64,000 nt of DNA from Fistulifera solaris (taxonomy: Eukaryota > Bacillariophyta > Bacillariophyceae > Naviculales > Stauroneidaceae), in NCBI GenBank assembly GCA_030295235.1, contig AP026162.1:434001-498000 (forward strand). Reading direction: 5' to 3'. Below are positions 34,101-44,179 of the stretch, in pieces. The notes beneath the pieces are model-generated. The model was not told the DNA's origin, did not search any database, and saw only the letters and a list, made by a program, of their open reading frames with translations. How positions within the stretch are numbered: the first letter of the stretch is position 1; the number at the start of each line of letters is the position of its first letter. The translations under genes were made by a program, and so were the position numbers.

Positions 34101-34884
34101 CAAAACCATAATCGCGAAGGATCTCCGGAGTTCCGTAATCACTGTCGCGCGAACCACAATCCACGCAAAAGTTGTAGGACGTATACAGTTCTTCACCAGG
34201 CTGAATGTCACGCGAGGCTCGCACGGTCACATCGTTCGTGTTGTAGTGGACGGATTCGCATTCCGTGTTCAACCATTTGCCATTCCGATGACTCAACATG
34301 TCGTACACTGGAATCAACACATCATCCCAACTTCGCTGTAGAACGATAAGATACGCATCTTCCGTGAGATCATCCGAGTACGGATCCTTGCATTCTTCTT
34401 CAAAGGTATATCCAAAAGGAACTTCGGGAGGCAAGAATTGTGCGTCTTCGTGGCGATCGACGAGGATTTTCTCGAGCAATTCTTGACCTTCTTCTGACCA
34501 GCCGTTCGGAAGTTGTCCGGTGGGTTGATCGAGTAAATAGTTGACATACGGTGCGTATTTCGATTCTTTTCCCAATCGCATTTCGCGTACCAAATGCTTC
34601 ACCGTGTAGCATTGGTCCTCGTAGCCTTCGGCGGTGATGAGATATTCACGAGGTATGACGAACAATGTCGCATTTGCGGGTATGAAAGTCGTCGCAAATG
34701 CACCAAACGGAGAAGACAAATCTTCGGGATTGTAACGTCGAATTTCGATACCTTCATGAACAAAGCCGGTCGGAGCATCTTTCACCCACTGCACAAGAGC
34801 TCGTACATTATCTCCCATTGGATCTTCCGCGGCCCGGATTCTCTGGGAGAACAACAATACTATGATCGACTTGAGCCATATCAT
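31157..34884 (-). CDS. SET domain + spermidine synthase + AdoMetDC-like fusion protein (one frameshift)
   Basis: About 1,240 aa from the ATG at 34884. A signal-peptide-like start (MIWLKSIIVLLFSQRIRA) is followed by a Rubisco-methyltransferase-type SET domain (about 24-275: DMLSHRNGKWLN, VTVRASRDIQPGEELYTSYN, then TPEILRDYGFV). Residues about 417-627 are a spermidine synthase/aminopropyltransferase (YHEMVVHYTARFF, VKRVLFVGGGDSMLLHEII, VVGLELDQQV, YGDAAKSL, FDMVLVDLSE). Residues about 693-780 resemble bacterial SpeD AdoMet decarboxylase (KVVEAFSQ…GAAVVVLLEEGYVVARRWP…YCAFDIHMWAKFD), but the ESH pyruvoyl-forming Ser is replaced. The C-terminus after the break includes HVDINIFTQGDD and LRDEQPRGFGRVVNFL. 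The frame breaks at plus AAA 31511-31513, where one added base continues DDPFVLTRALVKEAVRD. Location and activity are inferences; the domain order is directly visible. Confidence 0.82.
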
Positions 34885-35348
34885 GGTGTTTCTTTTTTCT
34901 TTACTGTAGCATGTAGCTACGATGATGAATGATTTGTTTTTATCAGTATTCAAAGCTTTGATTGCACGAGCTTTTCTTCATTTATGTCATTGTCTTTCAT
35001 CGCTTCATCGCGCATCTTTTATTGTTGTCGATGGTTCGGATTTCTCACACGTGCACATTACCATGAAGAGTGTTTTTGGACTATGGTATGACTGTACTAT
35101 GTACCCCTGAGGTTTAAAGGATGTACAGTCAGATTGTTAAAAATGAAACGTGTATGTCTTTCAACGGTTAAAAATTGGCGAACCATCCCGACCGTCCGAT
35201 AGTCGTCCGTGGCGCACCTCTGCACCTCACCCTTCATCGACCAAGAAAACAAAAGAATGAAAAACCGCTTTTCCATAAAACACAATAATAATTCGAGGGA
35301 CTCGCATCGTCCTCATTCGTCTGCATTTGCTGATAAAGCATATTCATA
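34885..35348. other. Intergenic region between divergent SET-fusion and TTC27 genes
   Basis: About 460 bp, presumably two promoters. No credible ORF. Confidence 0.4.
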
Positions 35349-38063
35349 ATGATAGACCCGCATATTGAAGACAGTGATGATGATTCTGGTTTTGGTTTGG
35401 CGAACTTGGATTTTCATGGTGTCGATTTTGATGCGGCAGAATTGACACATGCCGAAATGAATGCTTTGAATTGGGAACGGCAACTTCCATTTCACGCTGC
35501 CTCGCTTCAATTTGACGACAAATCTCAAAATGACTTGAAAATCATCAAAGAAATAGAGGAACTTTTGTCTACTGGTCGCTATGTCGATGTTTTGAGGGGA
35601 ACAAAAGCACAAGAACTTTTTCGGGGATACACACAAGGGGTTTCACCCTCCGAGTATCTTCGACAGCAAGTTCATTCGCAGGGGCAGACTGTTTTGAGTT
35701 GTATAGAAATCGAGTGCATAGCTGTTGCGGCCTTGAACCTCTTTTTGCAAGCCAACTACACCGGCCCTTCTCTGGAAGTTTCGGACGTGCTTGACATCAA
35801 TCCACACGCGTGTTTCTCCGAATGGCGGGATTTATCCGTTATGGAACCAAAGAACACCACTGATGAAACAAAAGAAGAGAAGAAGTCTAGTGTTACTAGC
35901 GGGAAAAGAAACAACGCCTACCAGAATGCAATCTTAGCAGAATTAGCGGTGGATGGTATATGGCCGGTTCAGGTATGTCAGGTGTCGTACTTTCTCTGGT
36001 TGGCGCGCACCATCTTGGCAGCGTTAAATGATTCTCAAGCGCCAATCTACGAGTATTCACGACACTTGAAGGGTCTTTCTCTTTGGAAGAGTCGTTCTAT
36101 TGTGGCGCACGAGCGTTTATTACATTCACGCGAACCATCACAAACGTTATGGGTCGAAGCGCAGAATACGTTTCGGTCGTGTCTTGAGATCTACTGTGAC
36201 ACAAGTTCCCCTGAGTATCGCAGTGAAGGTGCTACGGTGATGTTGGAATGGGGTCTGGCGCAATTTCATTTTCAGAAAAAATCTCTTCCTACCTTCCGAA
36301 AAGCACAGAATCTATCGGGGTTGACGGTCGAGGTTACTGGCTCCATTGGTAAACGAACCAAGTTCCAACAAGAAGCTACCGCCCAACTGTTAGTCCGAGC
36401 CCAATCTACGGTTCCGGCATCCGAAACAACTCCGTCCAAAAACACGGCCTCGCTCCAGCGTGTCGAACATTCCAATGACGAAATCTTGCTGGAGAAAATT
36501 CAATTTGACGATGAACGTGATATGGAGATCAAGCCCTTGACCATTTTAGACCAGTCTATTTTGATGGCATTCTGTTTGGATGTCAAAGAAAGCAATGCGG
36601 CCGACGAACTCACGGCAGAAGAAATGGGTGCTTATCTAGCCCGGGTTTTGGATCATCACGATGATTGGATGGTGTACTCTACGGCGTTGTTGGAACGATC
36701 GTGGCTCGAGTTTGAACGAACACATGCCCGAGAACGAGCCATATTACAGATCCAGGCTTTGGTGGATCAACACACCAATCGACTGACCATTACCCAGTCG
36801 ACGGTGAAAAGTATCGAAGAGTCTGCCCCGGTACAGGTTCGACTTCGAAATCTGCACTTGATTGTGTATCCACCGCGATGGTCGATGATACAAGACTTGG
36901 CGGATCGGTACGCCAAGCTAGGGATTGTGACCAGTGCCGCAGAGTTGTACACCGATATTGAGTTTTGGAATGATGTCGTGGATTGTTATCGCCGCGCCGG
37001 CAAAATGGCGACAGCCGAAGCCATTGTTCGTGAACGTTTGGAAATGGAAGAGTCTCCTCGCATGTGGGAGGCCTTGGGTGACATTACGAACGATCCAACG
37101 TGTTTTGAAAAGGCTATTGAAGTGTCACACGGCCGTTATTCCAGTGCTTTCTTGGCGCTCGGCTCGCATTACTTTGAAAAGGGACAGATCGAGACGGCAG
37201 CAGAATATTATGAGAAGGCACTGAAAATTAGACCGCTTGTAACATCCGCATGGTTTCGCCTCGGCACAATTCAAATGCAACTAGAACATTGGGAGGCGGC
37301 TTTGCGGGCATTCTCAGAAGTCGTGCAGCAAGAGCCAGAGGAATACGATGCGTGGGCTAACGTTGCCGCGATTCACATGAGACAACGAAGACCAGCGGAA
37401 GCTTATCCAGCGTTGATGGAGGCGTTAAAGTACAACCGGAACAATTGGAGAGTATGGGTGAGCAAATTATACACCTGTCTTGATTTGAACAAGTTCGACG
37501 AAGCCGTTCAAGCCTGTGAGATGCTGCTCGATCTGCGGAAAGCCAAACAGGCTTCCGATGGCATCCCTCCTCTGGAAGAGCGTTGCGTGCGAGCGATTGT
37601 CGGCGGGACGTTGAAAGAGTTCGAAGCTAGTGCTGGTAATGAAATCCAATTAGATTCTTGTAGAAGGACATTATCGCGTGTCCATGCGCTGCTGGAACGA
37701 TTAAGTACCTCGTCGGATGCCGAACCCTGGATGTTTGAGACAATGGCTGTGTTCAACCAGGCAGTAGGACAAAACGAGGAAGTTCTCGACAATTTGCTCA
37801 AAGAATACCGATCTTTGCAAGCAGTGGCGGGCTGGGAAAAGGATGATAAACTTGTGATCAAGATTTGTCGAGTTGCATCGCAGATTAGCAATCTGTACTG
37901 TCAGAAGGGTGACAAACAGAATTTGACCAAAGCACGCTTTCTAGTGCGCGGAGTCAATCAAAAGATTGAAGCGTCGCGACCAGGAGACAATACTATTCCC
38001 GAAGAAGTTCTTCAGCTTTCCAAAGTGATGGATGAAATCGAGACAAAGCTAAGCAGTCTCTAA
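35349..38063 (+). CDS. TTC27: TTC27/EMW1-like tetratricopeptide repeat protein
   Basis: An intact 904-aa intronless ORF. The N-terminal half is helical and family-specific (LSCIEIECIAVAALNLFLQANYTGP, WPVQVCQVSYFLWLARTILAAL). The C-terminal half has TPR units: SRMWEALGDITNDPTCFEKAIEVS, SSAFLALGSHYFEKGQIETAAEYYEKALKIRPL, TSAWFRLGTIQMQLEHWEAALRAFSEVVQQEPEEYDAWANVAAIHMRQ, then AYPALMEALKYNRNNWRVW. This order matches human TTC27 and yeast Emw1, implicated in translation-related or cell-wall processes and HSP90-linked folding. It starts 5' of an acidic stretch at the ATG at 35349. Residues 1-45 are Asp-rich. Confidence 0.9.
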   Translation: MIDPHIEDSDDDSGFGLANLDFHGVDFDAAELTHAEMNALNWERQLPFHAASLQFDDKSQNDLKIIKEIEELLSTGRYVDVLRGTKAQELFRGYTQGVSPSEYLRQQVHSQGQTVLSCIEIECIAVAALNLFLQANYTGPSLEVSDVLDINPHACFSEWRDLSVMEPKNTTDETKEEKKSSVTSGKRNNAYQNAILAELAVDGIWPVQVCQVSYFLWLARTILAALNDSQAPIYEYSRHLKGLSLWKSRSIVAHERLLHSREPSQTLWVEAQNTFRSCLEIYCDTSSPEYRSEGATVMLEWGLAQFHFQKKSLPTFRKAQNLSGLTVEVTGSIGKRTKFQQEATAQLLVRAQSTVPASETTPSKNTASLQRVEHSNDEILLEKIQFDDERDMEIKPLTILDQSILMAFCLDVKESNAADELTAEEMGAYLARVLDHHDDWMVYSTALLERSWLEFERTHARERAILQIQALVDQHTNRLTITQSTVKSIEESAPVQVRLRNLHLIVYPPRWSMIQDLADRYAKLGIVTSAAELYTDIEFWNDVVDCYRRAGKMATAEAIVRERLEMEESPRMWEALGDITNDPTCFEKAIEVSHGRYSSAFLALGSHYFEKGQIETAAEYYEKALKIRPLVTSAWFRLGTIQMQLEHWEAALRAFSEVVQQEPEEYDAWANVAAIHMRQRRPAEAYPALMEALKYNRNNWRVWVSKLYTCLDLNKFDEAVQACEMLLDLRKAKQASDGIPPLEERCVRAIVGGTLKEFEASAGNEIQLDSCRRTLSRVHALLERLSTSSDAEPWMFETMAVFNQAVGQNEEVLDNLLKEYRSLQAVAGWEKDDKLVIKICRVASQISNLYCQKGDKQNLTKARFLVRGVNQKIEASRPGDNTIPEEVLQLSKVMDEIETKLSSL

Positions 38064-38100
38064 GCACGATAATGGACGACAAATTTATCGAATCATAGAT

Positions 38101-38595
38101 CTACTCTTTTGTCGAACTTTGCGCCTCGGGGTGTGCTTTGAGCCACTTGGGGCTATATGAAATCTTTACTTCTTGATCCAACATCTTGGCGAGTTGCAGA
38201 TCATTTTCGGTGATCCCTCCTAATTTGTGTGTGTATAGTTGAATTTCGACGTCTCTGTAATTGGTCAAGTGAAAATCGGGATGATGTGATTCGCGTTCGG
38301 CAATTTTCCCCATGTCATTGATTGCATCGAGAGCGCACTGAAAGTTTTTAGCCGTGAAATTGCGAGAGAGATAGGTAGAGTCTTTGTCGTTCTTCGACAA
38401 GCGCCACAGCGGGAGTTCCGCCATGGACTGCGAAAGCGTTTCGTCATCCAGAAGATGCGATGAATCCATGGACGAGCACGGCACGCATTTCGGTGCTGCT
38501 GATAGGTCTGTCAACGACGTCATTCTGTTTAGACCTGTAGTAGCTAGAGCACAAATTAGTACGAGTTGGGAAATGATAACGAGCAAGTGCAACAT
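38101..38595 (-). CDS. PCD: Pterin-4a-carbinolamine dehydratase (DCoH/PCD)
   Basis: A 164-aa protein that recycles 4a-hydroxytetrahydropterin. The catalytic core is ERESHHPDFHLTNYRDVEIQLYTHKLGGITENDLQLA, with the HHP and downstream His and acidic residues characteristic of the family, preceded by WRLSKNDKDSTYLSRNFTAKNFQCALDAIN. The first 20 residues (MLHLLVIISQLVLICALATT) form a signal peptide, and about 25 residues of transit-like sequence follow, suggesting plastid or other membrane-bounded targeting; plant PCDs also include organellar forms. It is convergent with TTC27, with about 37 bp between stop codons. Confidence 0.92.
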   Translation of the reverse strand: MLHLLVIISQLVLICALATTGLNRMTSLTDLSAAPKCVPCSSMDSSHLLDDETLSQSMAELPLWRLSKNDKDSTYLSRNFTAKNFQCALDAINDMGKIAERESHHPDFHLTNYRDVEIQLYTHKLGGITENDLQLAKMLDQEVKISYSPKWLKAHPEAQSSTKE

Positions 38596-39017
38596 TGCCG
38601 CGCATTGATTTTTAACAACCTCTCATCGTTACAGTATTCTGGATTCATGCATCGCACGGTTTTTTCGTCGCATTTTTATGATGTTTTCTCGTCCTTTTCT
38701 ATGAATGACTTAGCGGTACCAAAAAGTAAATAACACAACATAACGTATCATACTCACGTCAGCAAAGTTGTTTCGAAAATAGCGTGCCTAATACCTACAG
38801 TGAGGCGTATAGTGCCACGTGAGATTGTTTCTTTTCCGCACTCATCGCAGTCACAAGAAAATCGCGATCGCACCGTCAGCACGCGCTGGAACGCCAAAGA
38901 AAATTTCTTCCCAACACGATGCGTTTGTCGTGAATGATGAATAAGCAGCAATAGGCCATTATTTGTATTACTTGTACTTTCGCAATCCCCGCCTTCATCT
39001 TACTTGGATTCGCAAAG
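38596..39017. other. Intergenic region between divergent PCD and carrier genes
   Basis: About 420 bp. No credible ORF and nothing specific. Confidence 0.4.
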
Positions 39018-40135
39018 ATGACAACGCCGGCCAAAGATCAGTGCAAATCGGAACTGAAAGCTCGTATCGTGTCGGGAACGATTGGGTCCATCATCACCTC
39101 GTTAGTTGTGACGCCGCTCGATGTCGTCAAAATACGACAGCAAGCTGCGATACCCGATGTTCAAGTAGCACCGAACTTAATACGCTGTCCCCGGGGGTGC
39201 GGTACTTTTGTTGTATTCAATGGGCACATGGACTGTGTCTTGTCCAAACAGTCGGTTTCTTACTTTGATTCTATGGGAGGTCTGACGCAACAAGCCAAGG
39301 CTTCAGCAACGAATGGAGGAGGACCGTTGCGATTAATGCGAACCATATTTGCCACGGAAGGATTGCGAGGGATCTATGCGGGTCTTTTTCCGACTTTGCT
39401 CATGGCGGTCCCCAATACGGTTCTTTACTTTTCGGCCTATGACGAATTCATTTACTGGCTCCGGAAGCGTTCGAATGATGCCAGTTGGGCGCCTTTAGTG
39501 GCAGGTGGGTCTGCGCGGTTTTTGGCCTCTTCGATCACGGCGCCTCTCGAAGCGTTGCGTACCAGGCAAGCGGCGGCGGGGCAAAGTGCGATCACTCTCG
39601 GATTGGTTGGCGATTTACAAAGAATCATCCGTAATGAAGGACTGGGTTCTGTTTACAGGGGATGGAGACCAACCATGTGGAGAGATGTTCCATTTTCGGC
39701 TATATACTGGCTGTGTATAGAAGAAATGAAAGCCTATTTGCTGACACGCTTGGATCACTCACCTTCTCGATCCGAACAGACCGGTATCTCCTTCATCAGT
39801 GGCGCTACTGCAGGGTTAATTGCCGCAGCTTGCACTACACCTTTGACGTTGTGAAAACAAGACATCAAGTAGCGAACATGCAGTTGGCCGAAACGATTGT
39901 TGATGCTCAATGTTTGCACGATGGAGCGAGTGCTTACCGTCCACCCACGCAGACAACGACACAGGGCACATTCAGTGCGCTACGAGAGATTGCGAAAAAG
40001 GAAGGAATCGCTGCTTTGTGGACAGGAAATCAAGCACGGATGCTGAAAGTTGCCCCGGCTTGTGCCATTATGATTTCAACGTACGAGTTTGGCAAGCTTA
40101 TACTGACAAAGGATCACTCAGGTCCCATGGAATAG
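39018..40135 (+). CDS. SLC25A39: Mitochondrial carrier, SLC25A39/MTM1-like (one frameshift)
   Basis: About 372 aa. Three carrier repeats are visible with Px[DE]xx[KR] motifs: VVTPLDVVKIRQQ, SSITAPLEALRTRQ and, after the break, TPFDVVKTRHQV. Each matrix loop is followed by GLRGIYAGLFPTL, GLGSVYRGWRPTMWRDVPF or GIAALWTGNQARMLKVAP. The first matrix loop contains RCPRGCGTFVVFNGHMDCVL, a Cys-rich segment as in SLC25A39/40, which import glutathione and are linked to iron-sulfur and manganese homeostasis. The frame breaks at T3 39842-39844; one extra T gives PFDVVKTR. The fit to the SLC25A39 group is good but other carriers share the fold. Confidence 0.85.
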
Positions 40136-40491
40136 TTGCGATTGAAATTGTTGTTAATAAAATTAGAACAGGAAACTTAGATATATTAGTTTGGACTTCT
40201 TCTCTTGTGTGTTTGGAAAGCTATAGAGGGTTCACTCTTGTCTCGCGCGAACCTAGACTACTACGATAGTCAATCGTAAAGATAGGACCAGGTCGTACCG
40301 GTTTCACTTTACACTATACTCCGGAGTACCTGTTACCGGTACCAAAGTTCACACCGAGCAGCACAGCGCGCATCTCGTCATTTTCACCATTCTCTCATCG
40401 CTGAGCTTATGAATGATAAACAAATAATCGAAACAAAAATCAATCGTATTATCATGTCGGAGACTTGACATCTTTAATTATAACTCTCACC
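40136..40491. other. Intergenic region before REV1
   Basis: About 355 bp between two plus-strand genes. A frame is open upstream of the REV1 ATG without an ATG. Nothing specific. Confidence 0.4.
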
Positions 40492-43400
40492 ATGGTGAAG
40501 CCACCTAAAACGATGCAGCCTGAGGCTATCAACCTGGAAAAAGCAGGTCGATCGACGAACGCGACTTTTGGTGAAGACAGTTTTCGAAATTACATGGCGC
40601 GCAAGATCAATATGCAACGTCAACAGTTCGGTTTGATCTTGCCCCCTCCTCCTCCGGAATCTGAAGAGTTGAAGAAAAGTTCGAAAAGGAGAGTGTCATT
40701 TTACGAGGATGTCAAAGACAAGAAGGAAAAGAAGAGAAAAAAAGTCGGGTATACAAAGCGTCCTCAAAAAGTTGCAACGGCGTCACGGAAGACGGAAACG
40801 GAAGCGCGCGGACATTGCAGAGGAAGAGCAACACGACAATACATTTCTTGAGGATGATGTTGAAGAATTTGTAGACGAGACTGCTGTCAAATCTCCTGCG
40901 TCGGATGAGATTGAGTCAAGCGATTGCGAAACTCAAGCGAACAAACTTGATACCGAGGTACGCAAAGACCTTTTCTTTCGGGGTATTGTAGTCATGGTCA
41001 ACGGCTATACAGATCCTGATGCCGAGAGTATACAAAGAATGCTCCACAAGCATGGTGGAGACCTGGAAAAGTACGAAACGAGTAGAATCACACATATCAT
41101 CGCCGAGCGTTTGTCGACTGCCAAAGCCAACATTTACAAAAAAGCAACGGAAGCCAACACCCGTTTGTTATCCGTCCTGGATTGTTGATTGTGTGAAAGC
41201 TCAGTCTTTGCTTCCTTATGGACCCTATCTTATCAAGGAAGTGCGGGAGCAGTTTGCGACCAAAGAAAGCATCGCTGACCTTTTTCGTACGGCCAATGAG
41301 AAAGTTGTGTCTCGCGATGGTCCTTCAGTTGAGAAGGGCGAGTTTGATGCCTCTTCTTTGAGTTCATCGTCAAATGCTGTGAAGAAAGGGGATCTATTTG
41401 TAGACGAAACGTCACAATGTCATTCATGCACTGTTTCTCCAATAAACGAAAGCTTGGAGAGCCCACAACAAGAGTCCTCCGAGTATCGAGGGGAGGTATC
41501 CAGTCAGTCTCAGGATACGTACACATTGATAAAGAGTTTAGACAGCGCAGACTCCCCAGTCGATGAGATTGATCGAGTTGATGATTCTTTGTTGAACATG
41601 ACAGATAATGTGACTGACTTTCGAGTCGATCAACAAATAGAAGATGTTGTTAGAGCCATTGATGAAGGAGTTGCGAACGAAGATAGTCACGAAATTGTTT
41701 CTGGAACACTTACAAGTCCATCAAAAAGGACAGCAAGTATATCAACGGTCGTATTCGAACCGTGGGAACGGACCCTGACTTTTTGGAGTCATTCTTTTCT
41801 GCTTCTCGGTTGAGTTTTATTGGCAGCTTCAAGCAGAGGGTCCGCAATATCTCTACGCTTCTGAATGAAAAGAAGGTGAATCAGCAACGCTACGTTTTTC
41901 ACATCGATATTGATTGCTTCTTCGCCGCTGTTGCTTTGCGGAACTATCCGGCTTATCAGGATAAGCCTGTTGTCATCTCTCATTTCGGAGTTTCTCCTGG
42001 CTCTGACGAGCCGGTCGATGAGGTGACTGCTACATCGACGTCAGAGTGTGCGACTTGCAATTATCATGCACGCAAGTTTGGTATAAAGAAGGGAATGTAC
42101 CTTGGCCAAGCAAAGCAGCTTTGCCCCGATCTAGTTGTTCTCAAATATGACTTCGAGGGGTACGAAGAGGTTTCTCAGCAAGTGACAAATATACTTGAAG
42201 AACAAGCCGTTTTATATTGTGGTAACTTGGAGCAAGTCTCGTGTGATGAGGCTTTCCTTGAGATTTTCTTGGATGTTAGCGACGAATCGAGGCAGAAGGT
42301 GGCAGTTATAGCAGAAACGATTCGGACAACTATATTTGACGTTACAAGCTGTACTGTCACAGTTGGAGTTGGGCACAATAAATTCCTTGCCAAGCTAGCG
42401 ACTGACAAAGTAAAGCCAAACAGATCCTTTGTTGTCGATGACTCACATGACCTGCTCAAAGATCTAAAACTTCGCGACCTTCACGGTATCGGCTACAAGC
42501 TAGAACGCAAGCTAGAGGAGGAACAACTTGTAACTGTGCAAGATGTTTGGGACTTGGGAAAAGAAGGTGAAAGTGAGCTAATCAGAGTTCTTGGATCAGG
42601 GACGGGAAGAAAGATATGGTTGTTTTGCAAGGGGATAGATGACCGTCCTGTACAACCGGTAGAGCGAAAGACAATCGGGGCTGAGGTAAGATTAATTTTG
42701 CAGCCGATTGAAAATTTTACAAGCTGCTAACGAGGGTTTTTATTGAAAAGTGCAATTATGGTGTTCGTTTCAATGGCCCCTACGGAGTCGATCATATGAT
42801 GAAAGGGCTGGCGAAAGAAGTTGCAAGGCGAATGGCTCATGTCGGCGTTAAAGGGTCGAAAGTTTCGCTGAAATTAAAACAACGGCAACAAGGCGCCCCA
42901 CCCCCGCCGAAGTTTCTTGGTCACGGGAGCTGCCATAACTTATCCCGATGCTGTGAAGTCCCGTTCGATGCAGCAACGCGGGATAGCGAGGTACTTTTCC
43001 AGTGTGGTATGAAGCTATTCAATGAGATGTGCGTAAATCGAGATGATATTAGAGGCATGGGGTATGTACCTGGTGTGTGTGCCCTCTATATCCGCTTTCA
43101 CTTTCCTGACATTTTTTTGCAGAATTATTGTTAGCAAATTGGTTCGTGACAATATCGAAGAGATGGACCTGCGAACAAGGTCTGAGCCATCGATTCTTGA
43201 TTACTTTAAGAATCCTCATGTAGATGCGCAACCTAACGATCTATCAACTGGTGAGGGGGGAGCTGACAACCTGATAACTAGTTCAACATCGAGCGAAGAT
43301 ATTTCTGTCGTTAAAGTTCATCACCCTACCACTGAGGCAGATTGTGACATCGATATTCCTTCTCTTAGTCAGCTTCACTTAAGCCAAGTCAATCAGCTCC

Positions 43401-44143
43401 CCAGTCCCATGAAACAGACAATTTTATCTAAATTAGATACAGCAAACCAGGAGCGAAGAATGACTCATAAAAATAACGACACTTCAGCCAGGGAAGCCCG
43501 CTTACTCCAAACCGACATGCGCCGTATGATGAAACTTGCTGCCGTGAAAAGTGGCGACCAAAGTATACTCGGATCGTCAGACCTTGGCGTGTCAATGTCG
43601 CAGCTGGAAAGCCTCCCTCTCGAGCTGCAGCTCCAGATTGCAAATGACGACAATAGGCCCATTGGCATATTATCGAGGCGAAGTCGATATGCTTCGGATC
43701 TTTCATCTGGAAAACCTGTCAGGTCAAGGATTGAGAATCCAGCATCCGACCTGTCGAATCCACATGGAACTAGGTTACAGGAAGAATCCGCTATCGACTC
43801 CGACGCAGAGGTCATTGTTGTGGACGCTGATATGGATGATCAAGCTGCTTCGTTGGAGATGTTGACAAAGCAAAGCTTCTACCAAGAAAATGTCAAGCCT
43901 CTGATGATTTTTATGGATGAGAACAGTAGTGACAACGAAGAAGCTGTTAACCAAGTGCTGGAGTTTTTTCATGTTGTCGTCGCTGAAGAAGAACGTCATC
44001 AAGAAGCAGTGATGCTTCTTCGAAGTATCAAGAGACGCAAAGATACTTGGAATGGGTACCCGTACAATCGGATTCTTGATGAACTTAACAGCTCCGTGCA
44101 GCGAACATTCGGATATAGTCTAGATTGCCAAATGCTTGAATAA
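40492..44143 (+). CDS. REV1: DNA repair deoxycytidyl transferase REV1 (three frameshifts)
   Basis: Translesion polymerase of the Y family, about 1,175 aa. BRCT domain: FRGIVVMVNGYTDPDAESIQRMLHKHGGDLEKY … SRITHIIAERLS … PSWIVDCVKAQSLLPYGPY. Link: YINGRIRTVGTDPDFLESFFSASRLSFIG. Polymerase core: YVFHIDIDCFFAAVALR, ECATCNYHARKFGIKKGM, VSCDEAFLEIFLDVS, TVTVGVGHNKFLAKLATDK, then AECNYGVRFNG across an intron. The C-terminal region has a second Glu/Leu-rich segment (LESLPLELQLQIAND, ubiquitin-binding-motif-like) and the REV1 C-terminal helices (VNQVLEFFHVVVAEEERHQEAVMLLRSIKRR). Introns are 42686-42750 and 43062-43122. Frames break at A7 40737-40743 and A6 41138-41143 (one base too many each) and at A5 41723-41727 (one too few). 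Conserved motifs resume exactly at each repair. Confidence 0.93.
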
Positions 44144-44179
44144 TAATGTGAATAAAGTTTTGTATTCTATAAAAATGGC

